This document shows positions 32,384 through 38,803 of a stretch of 44,427 nt of DNA, piece by piece. The stretch's first letter is position 1; each line of letters starts with the position of its first letter. This stretch comes from a virus: positions 1 through 44,427 of IMG/VR virus record IMGVR_UViG_3300023174_000282; one strand, 5' to 3'. A program made the translations under genes and the position numbers. Below the pieces are notes generated by a model. It did not search any database. It was not told the DNA's origin and saw only the letters and a program-made list of their open reading frames with translations.

Positions 32384-33316
32384 TCAGCCACCAATAAAAT
32401 ATTGACGTGGCACAAACCGATCAGGCGCTTTCTCGCGGTCTTCTCCAGCGGCAAGAGCAAACTGTTGCTCGTAAACGGCTTGGAGCATCTCAAGGCGAGG
32501 GCCACCTTCAGGAATCTTCATTGCAATGTAGTACGCCAGACCTGCCACAAGGCAAGGCAAGAAGCGGAAGTTCATGTCTGGTGTTTGCACACCCGAGCCA
32601 GCGTTCTGTACTCGGCGCATGCGGAAGTACGACATCTGATAGTAGGGGGTTGACACCGTGCCTTGATCGGGCACAGGCCATACAGTCACAGCAGGAAGTT
32701 CAGCCCAATACACATTGGCGGCGGCAGTGTGCGCCGCAGCAGTCGAATTGTTTTGTGCGCGGAAACAGTTGTACAGCGTATTGCCAGTGATGTAGGAGTA
32801 GTTGATGTACTCGCTGTCAATCTTGATGAACCCAAATGCAGGAAGACCTGTGGCATCGGTCAACACAATAGTTGTGTCTGTTGCAGTAATCGTTGTTGCC
32901 AACGTGGTGGTGAGAGACTCTTGCCCAGACAGACGTTGCACCATGACCTGAATTGGTCTGGCTTGAGTTAACTTGTTTGGGATTGTCGCGTAGGTAGACA
33001 CACTGATACGTGTGATAGTGAGATCGGCCTGATTCGATACGCTGTTCGCTTGTGTGCGAATCTGGTGCTCCAACAAATCAATCGTATCTACCGGAATGGG
33101 GTATGAGAACTGACCTTGCACAAGGTTCAATGTCCCCGGCTCAATTGTCCACATGTTCAGGCCACGGTTCGCCCACTCAATCGTGAGCAAGTTCATGGAT
33201 CGACGCGCTGTCCGTAGGTCATAGCCCGTGCGCATCTCACGCCCAGCACGTTCGTACGCTTCTTCAGCGACTTCCGTGAAGTTCATGTCAAAATCAGCTA
33301 CGCCTGTGGTCGTCAT
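32384..33316 (-). CDS. Adaptor-like head-tail connector protein
   Basis: A 310-residue protein. N-terminal helices (DFDMNFTEVAEEAYERAGREM ... YDLRTARRSMNLLTIEWANRG, 10-60) lead to WTIEPG and FSYPIPVDTIDLLE, the pattern of podovirus adaptor/tail-completion proteins. Residues about 135-215 look like an inserted beta domain (IKIDSEYINYSYITGN ... CFRAQ), a module also seen in decoration proteins. C-terminal helices (RFLPCLVAGLAYYIAMK, 255-285) follow. It starts at the base after the stop of the 77-residue gene. A second adaptor-like gene lies downstream, so the tail may use two stacked rings. Confidence 0.65.
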   Translation of the reverse strand: MTTTGVADFDMNFTEVAEEAYERAGREMRTGYDLRTARRSMNLLTIEWANRGLNMWTIEPGTLNLVQGQFSYPIPVDTIDLLEHQIRTQANSVSNQADLTITRISVSTYATIPNKLTQARPIQVMVQRLSGQESLTTTLATTITATDTTIVLTDATGLPAFGFIKIDSEYINYSYITGNTLYNCFRAQNNSTAAAHTAAANVYWAELPAVTVWPVPDQGTVSTPYYQMSYFRMRRVQNAGSGVQTPDMNFRFLPCLVAGLAYYIAMKIPEGGPRLEMLQAVYEQQFALAAGEDREKAPDRFVPRQYFIGG

Positions 33317-33550
33317 TTAGCGATACCCCGCTGTTTTCTTGGCTACGCTTTTGGGCTGTGCCACAAACTGTTTACCTTGCGCCTTACCCGCACGTTTGGC
33401 GCGGGTTGTAGCGGCATACTCAGCAGGAGACAAAGCCTTGATAGCCTTTTCAGGCAAATACCGCTCCCCCGTCTTTGAAGACGGTTTGCCAGACTTGGTG
33501 CGCCACTTCTGGTCGCCCCAGTCTTTCAGGGATTGTTGCGGTGACTTCAT
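33317..33550 (-). CDS. Small basic virion-cluster protein (77 aa)
   Basis: Start at ATG 33550 gives 77 residues; the longer frame to 33595 reaches into the upstream gene. It has SLKDWGDQKWRTKSGKPSSK, GERYLPEKAIKALSPAEYAATTRAKRAG and a basic tail (QPKSVAKKTAGYR). The middle helix and 'YLPxxAxxxLS...AATxRAKxAG' are shared by small phage proteins I recall, function unknown. Strongly positive charge and small size suggest DNA or scaffold contact. It begins just after the previous stop (TGACATG) and is followed directly by the adaptor-like gene. Confidence 0.62.
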   Translation of the reverse strand: MKSPQQSLKDWGDQKWRTKSGKPSSKTGERYLPEKAIKALSPAEYAATTRAKRAGKAQGKQFVAQPKSVAKKTAGYR

Positions 33551-33551
33551 G

Positions 33552-33830
33552 TCAGTCCTTGTACCCGCCACCAGCGGCCTTGTACTTCTTGGCAACCAAC
33601 TGAGCTTTGCGTGCAGACCACTGACCTGCGCCAGTACCCTGTGTTGCTGCGGCTTTTACCTGAGACACAATCCGCTTACGCAGACTGGGCTTGGTGTAGT
33701 TGCCAGCAGCATTGACAGAACCGCCTTCCTTAAAGATTTCCACAGGCTCAAGAGCGTCCTTACGTAGGATTTTCCTGCCTTTGGGCATCTTGTCAGGATT
33801 GACGGCACCCATGCCGCGACTGGCTCTCAT
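33552..33830 (-). CDS. Small basic virion-cluster protein (92 aa)
   Basis: ATG 33830 overlaps the upstream stop (ATGA) and gives 92 residues; a longer frame upstream is shadow. It has MRASRGMGAVNPDKMPKGRK, a 'FKEGGSVNAAGNYTKP' segment near 38-53, and a conserved helix RKRIVSQVKAAATQGTGAGQW followed by SARKAQLVAKKYKAAGGGYKD. The GGS box echoes those in the next genes upstream. High Lys/Arg content. The 'GQWSARKAQLVAKxYKxxGGGYKD' end is a recurrent phage phrase without assigned function. Probably a virion or assembly component. Confidence 0.65.
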   Translation of the reverse strand: MRASRGMGAVNPDKMPKGRKILRKDALEPVEIFKEGGSVNAAGNYTKPSLRKRIVSQVKAAATQGTGAGQWSARKAQLVAKKYKAAGGGYKD

Positions 33831-34150
33831 TTTTTGTACGCCATTCCACCGCCGCACATAACCATCGTGCCTTTGGTCTTGCCACGTTCGGCACAACCAT
33901 CAGCGCGTTTAGAAGCGGAACTTACAGAGCCACCCTTTTTATAAGGGGTAGTGCGTGCGCCCTCGTAGGCTGCATCCAGCTTGGGTTGCATAGCCTGATC
34001 ACGAGCATCCTGCATCATTGCAGCGCGTTTCATGCGGGTTTCAGGAGTGACCACATCATCCAAGGTCATACCGGGACGGCGAGGTTTATAGCCGCGCATA
34101 CCAGCAGGTGTGGAAGATGGGCCAGATGGGGGCATCATTGGTATGGGCAT
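33827..34150 (-). CDS. Small protein with C-terminal RADG/GKTKG tag
   Basis: A 107-residue protein with Met/Pro-rich N-terminus (MPIPMMPPSGPSSTPAG), a basic helix (MTLDDVVTPETRMKRAAMMQD) and a Gly/Ser tail: KKGGSVSSASKRADGCAERG then KTKGTMVMCGGGMAYKK. The tail, from KGGS to the end, is nearly the same as in the upstream 145-residue protein (see there). No enzyme motif. It ends in ATGA overlap with the 92-residue gene. Short tags of this kind could be docking signals for a virion or assembly partner. Confidence 0.62.
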   Translation of the reverse strand: MPIPMMPPSGPSSTPAGMRGYKPRRPGMTLDDVVTPETRMKRAAMMQDARDQAMQPKLDAAYEGARTTPYKKGGSVSSASKRADGCAERGKTKGTMVMCGGGMAYKK

Positions 34151-34162
34151 ATTGTTCTCCTA

Positions 34163-34600
34163 TTAGCAGGCCATGCCGCCTTTGTTGAGTAACTTACCTT
34201 TGGTCTTGCCCTTCTGAGCAATGCCATCAGCGCGAGAAGAAGCGGAGCCGCCAGAAGCCATCTTCTTAGCCATGCCGCCTTTTTTCATGCCCATCATTTG
34301 TTTCTTGTCCATTGCCATGTCAGCTTTAGAGCCTTCTTTCATGCCCTTTTTCTCAACGTCTTTACCAGACTTCTCGAAAGCAGCCATCTTGCCGGAGCCA
34401 GCTTTTTTCTTAGCCATCATTGCCATAAGGCCGGGGTTCATCTTTGTAGCCATATCACCACCTTTTGAAAATTTACGGCCTTTATCGGCCTCGTTAAAGT
34501 CTTTTCCCACGGACTGTGGGACGCCTACTTTCTTGGCGAACGATGGCGAGTGGGCAATCGCAGCCATGAAATTGTGTTGCTTCTTACTCGTGCTGGGCAT
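34163..34600 (-). CDS. Lys/Met-rich small protein with RADG/GKTKG tag
   Basis: A 145-residue protein. It begins MPSTSKKQHNFMAAIAHSPSF and KKVGVPQSVGKDFNEADKGR, a conserved phage opening; the centre is a Lys/Met/Gly low-complexity tract (for example KKKAGSGKMAAFEKSGKD); it ends GGSASSRADGIAQKGKTKG plus a short GG-containing tail. Its tag aligns with that of the next gene at about 14 identical positions. The start overlaps the end of the membrane protein gene by 17 bases in another frame (ACGAGTAAG). Positive, mostly disordered and Met-rich: possibly scaffold-like, or a packaged DNA-binding protein. Function unknown. Confidence 0.65.
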   Translation of the reverse strand: MPSTSKKQHNFMAAIAHSPSFAKKVGVPQSVGKDFNEADKGRKFSKGGDMATKMNPGLMAMMAKKKAGSGKMAAFEKSGKDVEKKGMKEGSKADMAMDKKQMMGMKKGGMAKKMASGGSASSRADGIAQKGKTKGKLLNKGGMAC

Positions 34601-34829
34601 AGTTACCTCTCAGATTGTCAATCTTGCGCTCGATGCGGTCAAACCTGTCAAGCAACTGTTGCATGTCTGCGCGAAATTCAGCACGGGTAATGTGATCACG
34701 AGCAACTTCTTCACGAGTGCGGTTCAGCAAAATACTGAGCCTGTCCAACTCGTCAAATTTGCCCTTGAGCAAAAACCCCATGACTGCAACGATTGCACTC
34801 AGGGCTGCGTTCCATAACATCATTTCCAT
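34584..34829 (-). CDS. Small membrane-anchored coiled-coil protein in the head-tail cluster
   Basis: Start at ATG 34829 gives 81 residues: MEMMLWNAALSAIVAVMGFLL is a hydrophobic helix of about 17-20 residues, then a charged heptad-bearing helix (FDELDRLSILLNRTREEVARD ... LLDRFDRIERKIDNL). This is one transmembrane segment plus coiled coil, similar in plan to the lysis-cassette protein at 24823-25095. It begins one base after the 85-residue gene upstream. It might be a second lysis or membrane protein, or an internal virion peptide. No signal peptidase site or lipobox seen. Confidence 0.65.
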   Translation of the reverse strand: MEMMLWNAALSAIVAVMGFLLKGKFDELDRLSILLNRTREEVARDHITRAEFRADMQQLLDRFDRIERKIDNLRGNYAQHE

Positions 34830-34830
34830 A

Positions 34831-35088
34831 TCAACACTTCCACCTTGCAAGAGCAGCCGCCTTACGGGTGGGCTTGCCCTTCTCGTCTTTCATCGGCCCC
34901 GGCATACCCGACATGCGTGCGCAGAATGAATCTTTGCGCTTGCCGCCTTGGGGCTGGGGAGCTTTTAAATTACTGCCTGTTGCAGCGTTGTACTTGGCGC
35001 GGCCTTTGGCAGTCAAACCCGCCCCCTTGGAGACAGGTAGCTTTTCGCCACGACCAACAGCAAGGGATGGGCCTTTTTTCTTAGCCAT
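34831..35088 (-). CDS. Small conserved basic protein, DUF6321-like
   Basis: ATG 35088 gives 85 residues. It has MAKKKGPSLAVGRGEKLPVS, KGAGLTAKGRAKYNAATGSNLKAP, then GGKRKDSFCARMSGMPGPMK and ends ARWKC. The 'GLTAKGRAKYNxATGxNLKAP ... SFCARMSGMPGP' text is the DUF6321-type signature as I recall it, common in aquatic phages with no established role. It overlaps the end of the glycosyltransferase by eight bases. Strongly basic. Two cysteines (in SFCAR and the last residue) could pair or bind metal. Confidence 0.7.
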   Translation of the reverse strand: MAKKKGPSLAVGRGEKLPVSKGAGLTAKGRAKYNAATGSNLKAPQPQGGKRKDSFCARMSGMPGPMKDEKGKPTRKAAALARWKC

Positions 35089-35821
35089 TTGCAACTTTCA
35101 AACGCGACTGTCGGATGTTCTCCAACATTGGCATTACAACTTCCTCGCGGAAGTTGCGGGTAAATGATTCAGTGCCCACGTGCGGCAAGCTGATGTCCAC
35201 ATCAATGTAGACCTTAAAGCCAAGCTGAGTAGCACGGTCGCAGAACAAATAGTCCTCACCAACGTACTGCTCGTTCACGATGCTGAAGTCAAACAGCGCA
35301 TGGAGCACGCCACCATCGGCGTTCTTGTATGCCCACTCAGGATGCGCCTCAATCATCTTCTCGATGACGTGACGTTGGATCAGCATGAACCCTGTACCTA
35401 CGCGCTTGACGCGCATGAGAGAACCAACAAACTCAAAGTCTTCGTTCTCGTCAAAGTACAGGTCAGTGAAATATTTTTTGTCTCGCGCACGGCGCGGATA
35501 CGCACCAGCGGAAATGTCTTGTGTGCCACCCTGCGCCATCAGGCGCAAGATGTCATCAGGTGTGACGATCACATCGGCGTCAATAAACAACAACTCTGTG
35601 CAATCTGTTTTCAGGAACTCGTGCACGAGCGCATTACGCGCCAGCGTGATGAGAGAACAATTTGAAATATCAGAAAGAGTCACAGACACACCAAGACGCA
35701 TTGCGGCTGGCATCAGTTGTGCCAGACCGTATGCGGTCTTAATGTTGAGCTTGCCGTCATAGGCAGGGATGCCAATGAACAGCTTGCGACCACTGAGAGT
35801 TGCTTGTTTGACTTCAGCCAT
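35081..35821 (-). CDS. Family 2-like glycosyltransferase (GT-A fold)
   Basis: Start at ATG 35821, overlapping the previous stop by eight bases, gives 246 residues. GRKLFIGIPAYDG (11-23) is the first strand of a GT-A nucleotide-sugar domain; ARNALVHEFL (61-70) and LLFIDADV (77-84) supply the D-x-D metal site at 81-83; VGEDYLFCDRATQLG near 197-211 carries the acidic catalytic region, and the C-terminus is helical. No transmembrane helix is visible, so it is cytosolic. A glycosyltransferase among head and tail genes suggests sugar addition to virion proteins, or to a host surface glycan or DNA base. The substrate cannot be read from sequence. It follows two small beta-rich virion proteins. Confidence 0.82.
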   Translation of the reverse strand: MAEVKQATLSGRKLFIGIPAYDGKLNIKTAYGLAQLMPAAMRLGVSVTLSDISNCSLITLARNALVHEFLKTDCTELLFIDADVIVTPDDILRLMAQGGTQDISAGAYPRRARDKKYFTDLYFDENEDFEFVGSLMRVKRVGTGFMLIQRHVIEKMIEAHPEWAYKNADGGVLHALFDFSIVNEQYVGEDYLFCDRATQLGFKVYIDVDISLPHVGTESFTRNFREEVVMPMLENIRQSRLKVANG

Positions 35822-36110
35822 GAAACACCGTAATTCCAGTGATGGAACCCACACTGATCGTCAAGTACAGCGATGAGGCAAACATGATGCCTTCACCGGG
35901 GATGGCGAGGTAGTATGGAACCGGGTTGGACTGAGATGCGATGTCAATCTGGCACAAGATTGCGCCAGTTGCGCCGCCGTCACGGAATTCAAACGTAGCC
36001 GCTGTGGAAGCCACGGGCGCTACGGAGATTCCTTTCAGGCGTGTACGACCTGCGTAGAGAGAACCAGCCGCACTTAAGTGTGCTGATTTAACGTCTGTTT
36101 GCATACCCAT
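35814..36110 (-). CDS. Small beta-rich virion protein
   Basis: ATG 36110 has AAAGGAG seven bases upstream and gives 98 residues; a TTG start at 36116 is in frame but lacks spacing. The sequence MGMQTDVKSAHLSAAGSLYAG leads to a set of strands (LKGISVAPV, TAATFEFRDGG, AILCQIDIA, VPYYLAIPGEG, SLYLTISVG, GITVFHG), a compact beta-sandwich. Similar short proteins are common next to capsid genes and may decorate the head or vertex. A terminator-like hairpin stands just before its ribosome site, so expression may be set apart from the upstream gene. Role inferred. Confidence 0.65.
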   Translation of the reverse strand: MGMQTDVKSAHLSAAGSLYAGRTRLKGISVAPVASTAATFEFRDGGATGAILCQIDIASQSNPVPYYLAIPGEGIMFASSLYLTISVGSITGITVFHG

Positions 36111-36129
36111 AATCAATCTCCTTTAGAAA

Positions 36130-36146
36130 AGGGAGCCAAGGCTCCC
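36130..36146 (-). terminator. Hairpin with short T-run between two virion genes
   Basis: On the minus strand GGGAGC (36146-36141) pairs with GCTCCC (36136-36131) around CTTG (36140-36137), with one further weak pair possible, and is followed by TTTTCT. It lies between the stop of the 160-residue gene and the ribosome site of the 98-residue gene. It may act as a partial terminator or mRNA-processing element. Confidence 0.55.
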
Positions 36147-36154
36147 GAGATCAA

Positions 36155-36637
36155 TTAGTTTTGCTGACCAGTAGGGTAGCCAACTCCGTCAGAGCCACGG
36201 ACAGTGTAAGCAATTGCCAAAGTACCAGCACCAGCCGTCACGGTAGTACCGCTCACTGCGTAGGTTACAAACACATCGGTTGTGCCCACGTTGCTCATCA
36301 ATGCCAAGTTAGCGGCAGTGGATGTAGCAGTCATGGTGTACAGGCCAGCGGTACCGCTGGTAGGTGTGATCGTACCAATCGTGGTAGTGCCAACTTTGAT
36401 AGTCAGAGTGGGGGATGTGCCGTTAAAAGCAGTGGTGTCAACATACAGTTGAACAGCCGTGATCATCGAACCAGCGGGCAATGCAGCCAAGTTGGTTGCG
36501 GTAGTTTCAGCAAAAGTTACTGCCTTGCTTTGCAACACGATGGTCGAGCCAGTGTTACGAGTGGTGGCAGCGGTAGTACCCGTGGTGTCTTTGGTGGTGC
36601 CCAACAACCAAGGGCCAAGGTGAGTTGCGAATCCCAT
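36155..36637 (-). CDS. Beta-rich structural protein after the capsid gene
   Basis: A 160-residue protein, almost free of charged residues and rich in Thr, Ala, Gly and Val. It opens MGFATHLGPWLLGTTKDTTG and has regular strands (TIVLQSKAVTFAET, MITAVQLYVDTTAF, TLTIKVGTTTIGTITP, DVFVTYAVSG, LAIAYTVRGSDG). That composition fits an immunoglobulin-like decoration protein or a minor head/tail component. AAGGAAA lies six to seven bases before ATG 36637. It is the first gene after the terminator and putative promoter behind the major capsid gene, so its level may be controlled independently. Name not recognised. Confidence 0.68.
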   Translation of the reverse strand: MGFATHLGPWLLGTTKDTTGTTAATTRNTGSTIVLQSKAVTFAETTATNLAALPAGSMITAVQLYVDTTAFNGTSPTLTIKVGTTTIGTITPTSGTAGLYTMTATSTAANLALMSNVGTTDVFVTYAVSGTTVTAGAGTLAIAYTVRGSDGVGYPTGQQN

Positions 36638-36662
36638 GATGGATTTCCTTTACATGCGTTAG

Positions 36663-36739
36663 GGTGTATCAATCTGCATGAGGTCAGCCGAGCCTGTCTG
36701 ATACACCGAAAAATCTCGGTTGGTGTCAATATACACCAA
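36663..36739 (-). promoter_or_regulatory. Putative promoter with inverted repeats behind the capsid gene
   Basis: Read on the minus strand: a consensus TTGACA (36729-36724), 17-18 bases, then a weak -10-like TGTATC/GTGTAT (36706-36700). Inverted repeats surround it: TTGGTGT/ACACCAA (36720-36726 and 36733-36739); GGTGTATC at 36663-36670 with GATACACC at 36700-36707; and a small ACCGA/TCGGT pair at 36705-36720. The repeated GGTGTAT text suggests operator sites or a processed leader for the gene at 36637. Only the -35 is strong, so the promoter call is moderate. Confidence 0.45.
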
Positions 36740-36746
36740 AACAAAC

Positions 36747-36774
36747 AAAAAGGGGGGAAATTACTCCCCCCTTT
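36747..36774 (-). terminator. Rho-independent terminator after the major capsid gene
   Basis: On the minus strand AAAGGGGGG (36774-36766) pairs with CCCCCCTTT (36757-36749) around an eight-base loop, followed by TTTTTGTTTG. It begins about five bases after the capsid stop codon. Terminators right after the capsid gene are common in phages and allow capsid protein to be made in excess. Confidence 0.88.
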
Positions 36775-36778
36775 CTGA

Positions 36779-37690
36779 TTAGGACGAACCGGGCGATCCG
36801 AAGATACCCAATGGGTCAGAGACACCAAAGCTGTAACGCTCACGGGCCTTGTAGCGGACGTTGCCAGTGTCGAAGTCGCCATCCATGCTGGTAGACAGCG
36901 GAGTACGGACGAAGTGCTTCAAACCGTTGGGCACGTCTGTGCACAAGAACCATGCGTTTGTGTCTGTCAAGAAGTGATTGACGCGATAACCTTCGGGAAT
37001 CGAGCCATTGTTCTTCAATGCGTTGATGTCGTTGTCGGTTGTGCCAACACGCAATTCAGTCTCAAGGAGACGAGTTGCAACGAACATCAATTGTGGAGGA
37101 ACAATCAACTTTCTAGGACGAGCAGCGATCAACAGACCACGTTCGTCTGTCCAACCAGCGATCTGAATAACAGCGTTTTCCAACGATGTTTCGTTCAGGT
37201 CAGCGCCAGTCGTAGGACGGTTGCTGTTAGTGCCGCCAGAGATCAGTGGGTGGGCAGTGTTACACAAGGTAACGCCGTCACCGTAAGTCACTGCGGTGTT
37301 GAACGCATTGTTCAGCACGTAAGCGCCTTTGACCTGCTTGGTGTACGCCATAGCACGAGCCAAAGACTTGGTATAACGTGAAGACAAAGAGTCATACAAG
37401 TTATCTTCCATAGCTTCTTCGGTAACCGAGAAGCCCATGCCGATGGTTTCGTGTGTGTAGCGTGCAGTCCATGCTTCCTGCGCGTTGTCGTACTGAATGG
37501 CAGAGCCTTCATTCTTAACAGGTGCGGCGCTGAAGCCAGACAGCTTGGTTTCTTCTTCAAAAGAACGCTCAGAAGTCTCGGTTTCGTAGATTTCTTTGTG
37601 TTCTTCACCATATCGCTCATACTCCATACCGAACAAAGCGTTCAGACCGGGGAGCAATTCCTTGAGCAGTTGTGCGCGTGAAATAGCCAT
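36779..37690 (-). CDS. Major capsid protein
   Basis: A 303-residue protein. It opens MAISRAQLLKELLPGLNALFG, with 'YEETETSERSFEEETKLSGF'-like acidic segment near 30-50, the extended arm region; 'EAWTARYTHETIGMGFSVTEEAMEDN' (72-97), a feature of the Mu-type and similar HK97-fold capsid proteins; LNNAFN, 'LCNTAHPLISGGTN' near 142-155; and RKLIVPPQLMFVATRLLETE (195-213). No separate protease domain. It sits between the decoration gene and a strong terminator, downstream of scaffold, as expected. HK97-fold identity is inferred from these segments and position. Expected to be the most abundant virion protein. Confidence 0.9.
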   Translation of the reverse strand: MAISRAQLLKELLPGLNALFGMEYERYGEEHKEIYETETSERSFEEETKLSGFSAAPVKNEGSAIQYDNAQEAWTARYTHETIGMGFSVTEEAMEDNLYDSLSSRYTKSLARAMAYTKQVKGAYVLNNAFNTAVTYGDGVTLCNTAHPLISGGTNSNRPTTGADLNETSLENAVIQIAGWTDERGLLIAARPRKLIVPPQLMFVATRLLETELRVGTTDNDINALKNNGSIPEGYRVNHFLTDTNAWFLCTDVPNGLKHFVRTPLSTSMDGDFDTGNVRYKARERYSFGVSDPLGIFGSPGSS

Positions 37691-37702
37691 TTATATTACT
37701 CC

Positions 37703-38317
37703 TTAAACACCAGTGGTGTCAGTGTATTGGTGCAGGTTGAACTTCACCAAGAACTCGTAGTAAGTCGTGGCACTTGCGTTGGCTGGGCCAGTCGCAGTAT
37801 CAGGCACAACGTCAACGACGCGAACTGGCAACGTGTTGGTCGTGGCGGCAGCAGTGCCGTCAATACCGTAGTACGAATCACCTGTGGTAGTGTTACCAGT
37901 AGTAACCGAGATTGGCACGTTAGCGCCAACGATTGCACGGGTGAAAGCCGTAGGAACGGTAGTCTGACCACTGGTAGCTACAACCTTGAACACTGCGTTC
38001 GGATCATCCACAACATAGCCAAAAGCCAATGCGGTAGAAGTCGATTGCGATGCGGGGTAGTACTGACCTTGCACGGGTTGACCGCTGGAGTTGATGTAAG
38101 AACAACCAACGAATACGCCTACGCTGTCACCAGTGTTGGTAGCAGTTTTGGCAACGAGGTAGCCAGTGGAGTCAGTTTGCACTGTGTCACCGTTGAGAAT
38201 TGCAGTGGCATAACCTACTGCAATAGGGATTTGACGGATCGCTCCGGCGTAAGGCAAGCCATCCAGTCGGTTGACTGGTTTAAAGCCGTACGTCTTATCT
38301 ACTGTGGGATAAGCCAT
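37703..38317 (-). CDS. Putative capsid decoration / head-stabilising protein
   Basis: A 204-residue, beta-rich protein rich in Thr, Gly and Val. It begins MAYPTVDKTYGFKPVNRLDG and has motifs PYAGAIRQIPIAVGYATAIL and DTVQTDSTGYLV. 'YxFxPVNxxDGxPYAGxxRQIPI' is the start of a family encoded directly before the major capsid gene in many podovirus-like phages. It is likely to bind the capsid surface or stabilise it. The Asp/Thr-rich C-terminal half ends with FLVKFNLHQYTD. AAGGAG precedes ATG 38317 in the preceding gap. No enzyme motif. Confidence 0.65.
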   Translation of the reverse strand: MAYPTVDKTYGFKPVNRLDGLPYAGAIRQIPIAVGYATAILNGDTVQTDSTGYLVAKTATNTGDSVGVFVGCSYINSSGQPVQGQYYPASQSTSTALAFGYVVDDPNAVFKVVATSGQTTVPTAFTRAIVGANVPISVTTGNTTTGDSYYGIDGTAAATTNTLPVRVVDVVPDTATGPANASATTYYEFLVKFNLHQYTDTTGV

Positions 38318-38332
38318 TTAAGGACTCCTGAA

Positions 38333-38803
38333 TTAAAAACCTTTGCCAAATGTAACCTTCGTGGAACGCTCATTAAAGAGCGGCATACGAGGGTCGCTTT
38401 CACGCAAGAAGTTGTTGTCAACAGATTGCATCTGGGACTCCGCTTGTTTGCGGAACCAAGCATCACGCTGTGCAACCATTTCAGTTGGGGTCTTGCAGAG
38501 CATCAGACCGCCCACGACGACGTTATCTTTGAATTGACTTGCGGGGTCAACAAAAAGCTGAATCTCGGGGTGATCGGCGGCACGTACAGGTTCCCAACCT
38601 TCGCGGAGCTTCGACGAAAGGTTAGAGGGATCGTTTTGGCCTTGTGTGGAAATACGAATCCAACGGAATTCCCAACCTTCTTGAGGGGCGGGATCAGGGA
38701 GCAGTGTAGGTGGTGTCCAAGTCATAGGACGCGCCGTGCTTGCACGGGAGCCTTGGTCACGATCTTCACGATTTTGTTGGGTCAATTTGTTCTCAGCCAT
38801 CAT
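38333..38803 (-). CDS. Conserved head-module protein
   Basis: A 156-residue protein encoded between scaffold and decoration genes. Residues 28-75 hold TWTPPTLLPDPAPQEGWEF and WIRISTQGQNDPSN with EGWEPVRAADHPEIQL; then VVGGLMLCKTPTEMVAQRDAWF near 96-117; and a C-terminal DPRMPLFNERSTKVTFGKGF. This set of phrases is widespread in this gene position. Trp-rich first half suggests a compact fold, second half helical. It overlaps the scaffold stop by four bases (ATGATGG). Role unknown: perhaps a second scaffold part or head-vertex protein. Confidence 0.68.
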   Translation of the reverse strand: MMAENKLTQQNREDRDQGSRASTARPMTWTPPTLLPDPAPQEGWEFRWIRISTQGQNDPSNLSSKLREGWEPVRAADHPEIQLFVDPASQFKDNVVVGGLMLCKTPTEMVAQRDAWFRKQAESQMQSVDNNFLRESDPRMPLFNERSTKVTFGKGF

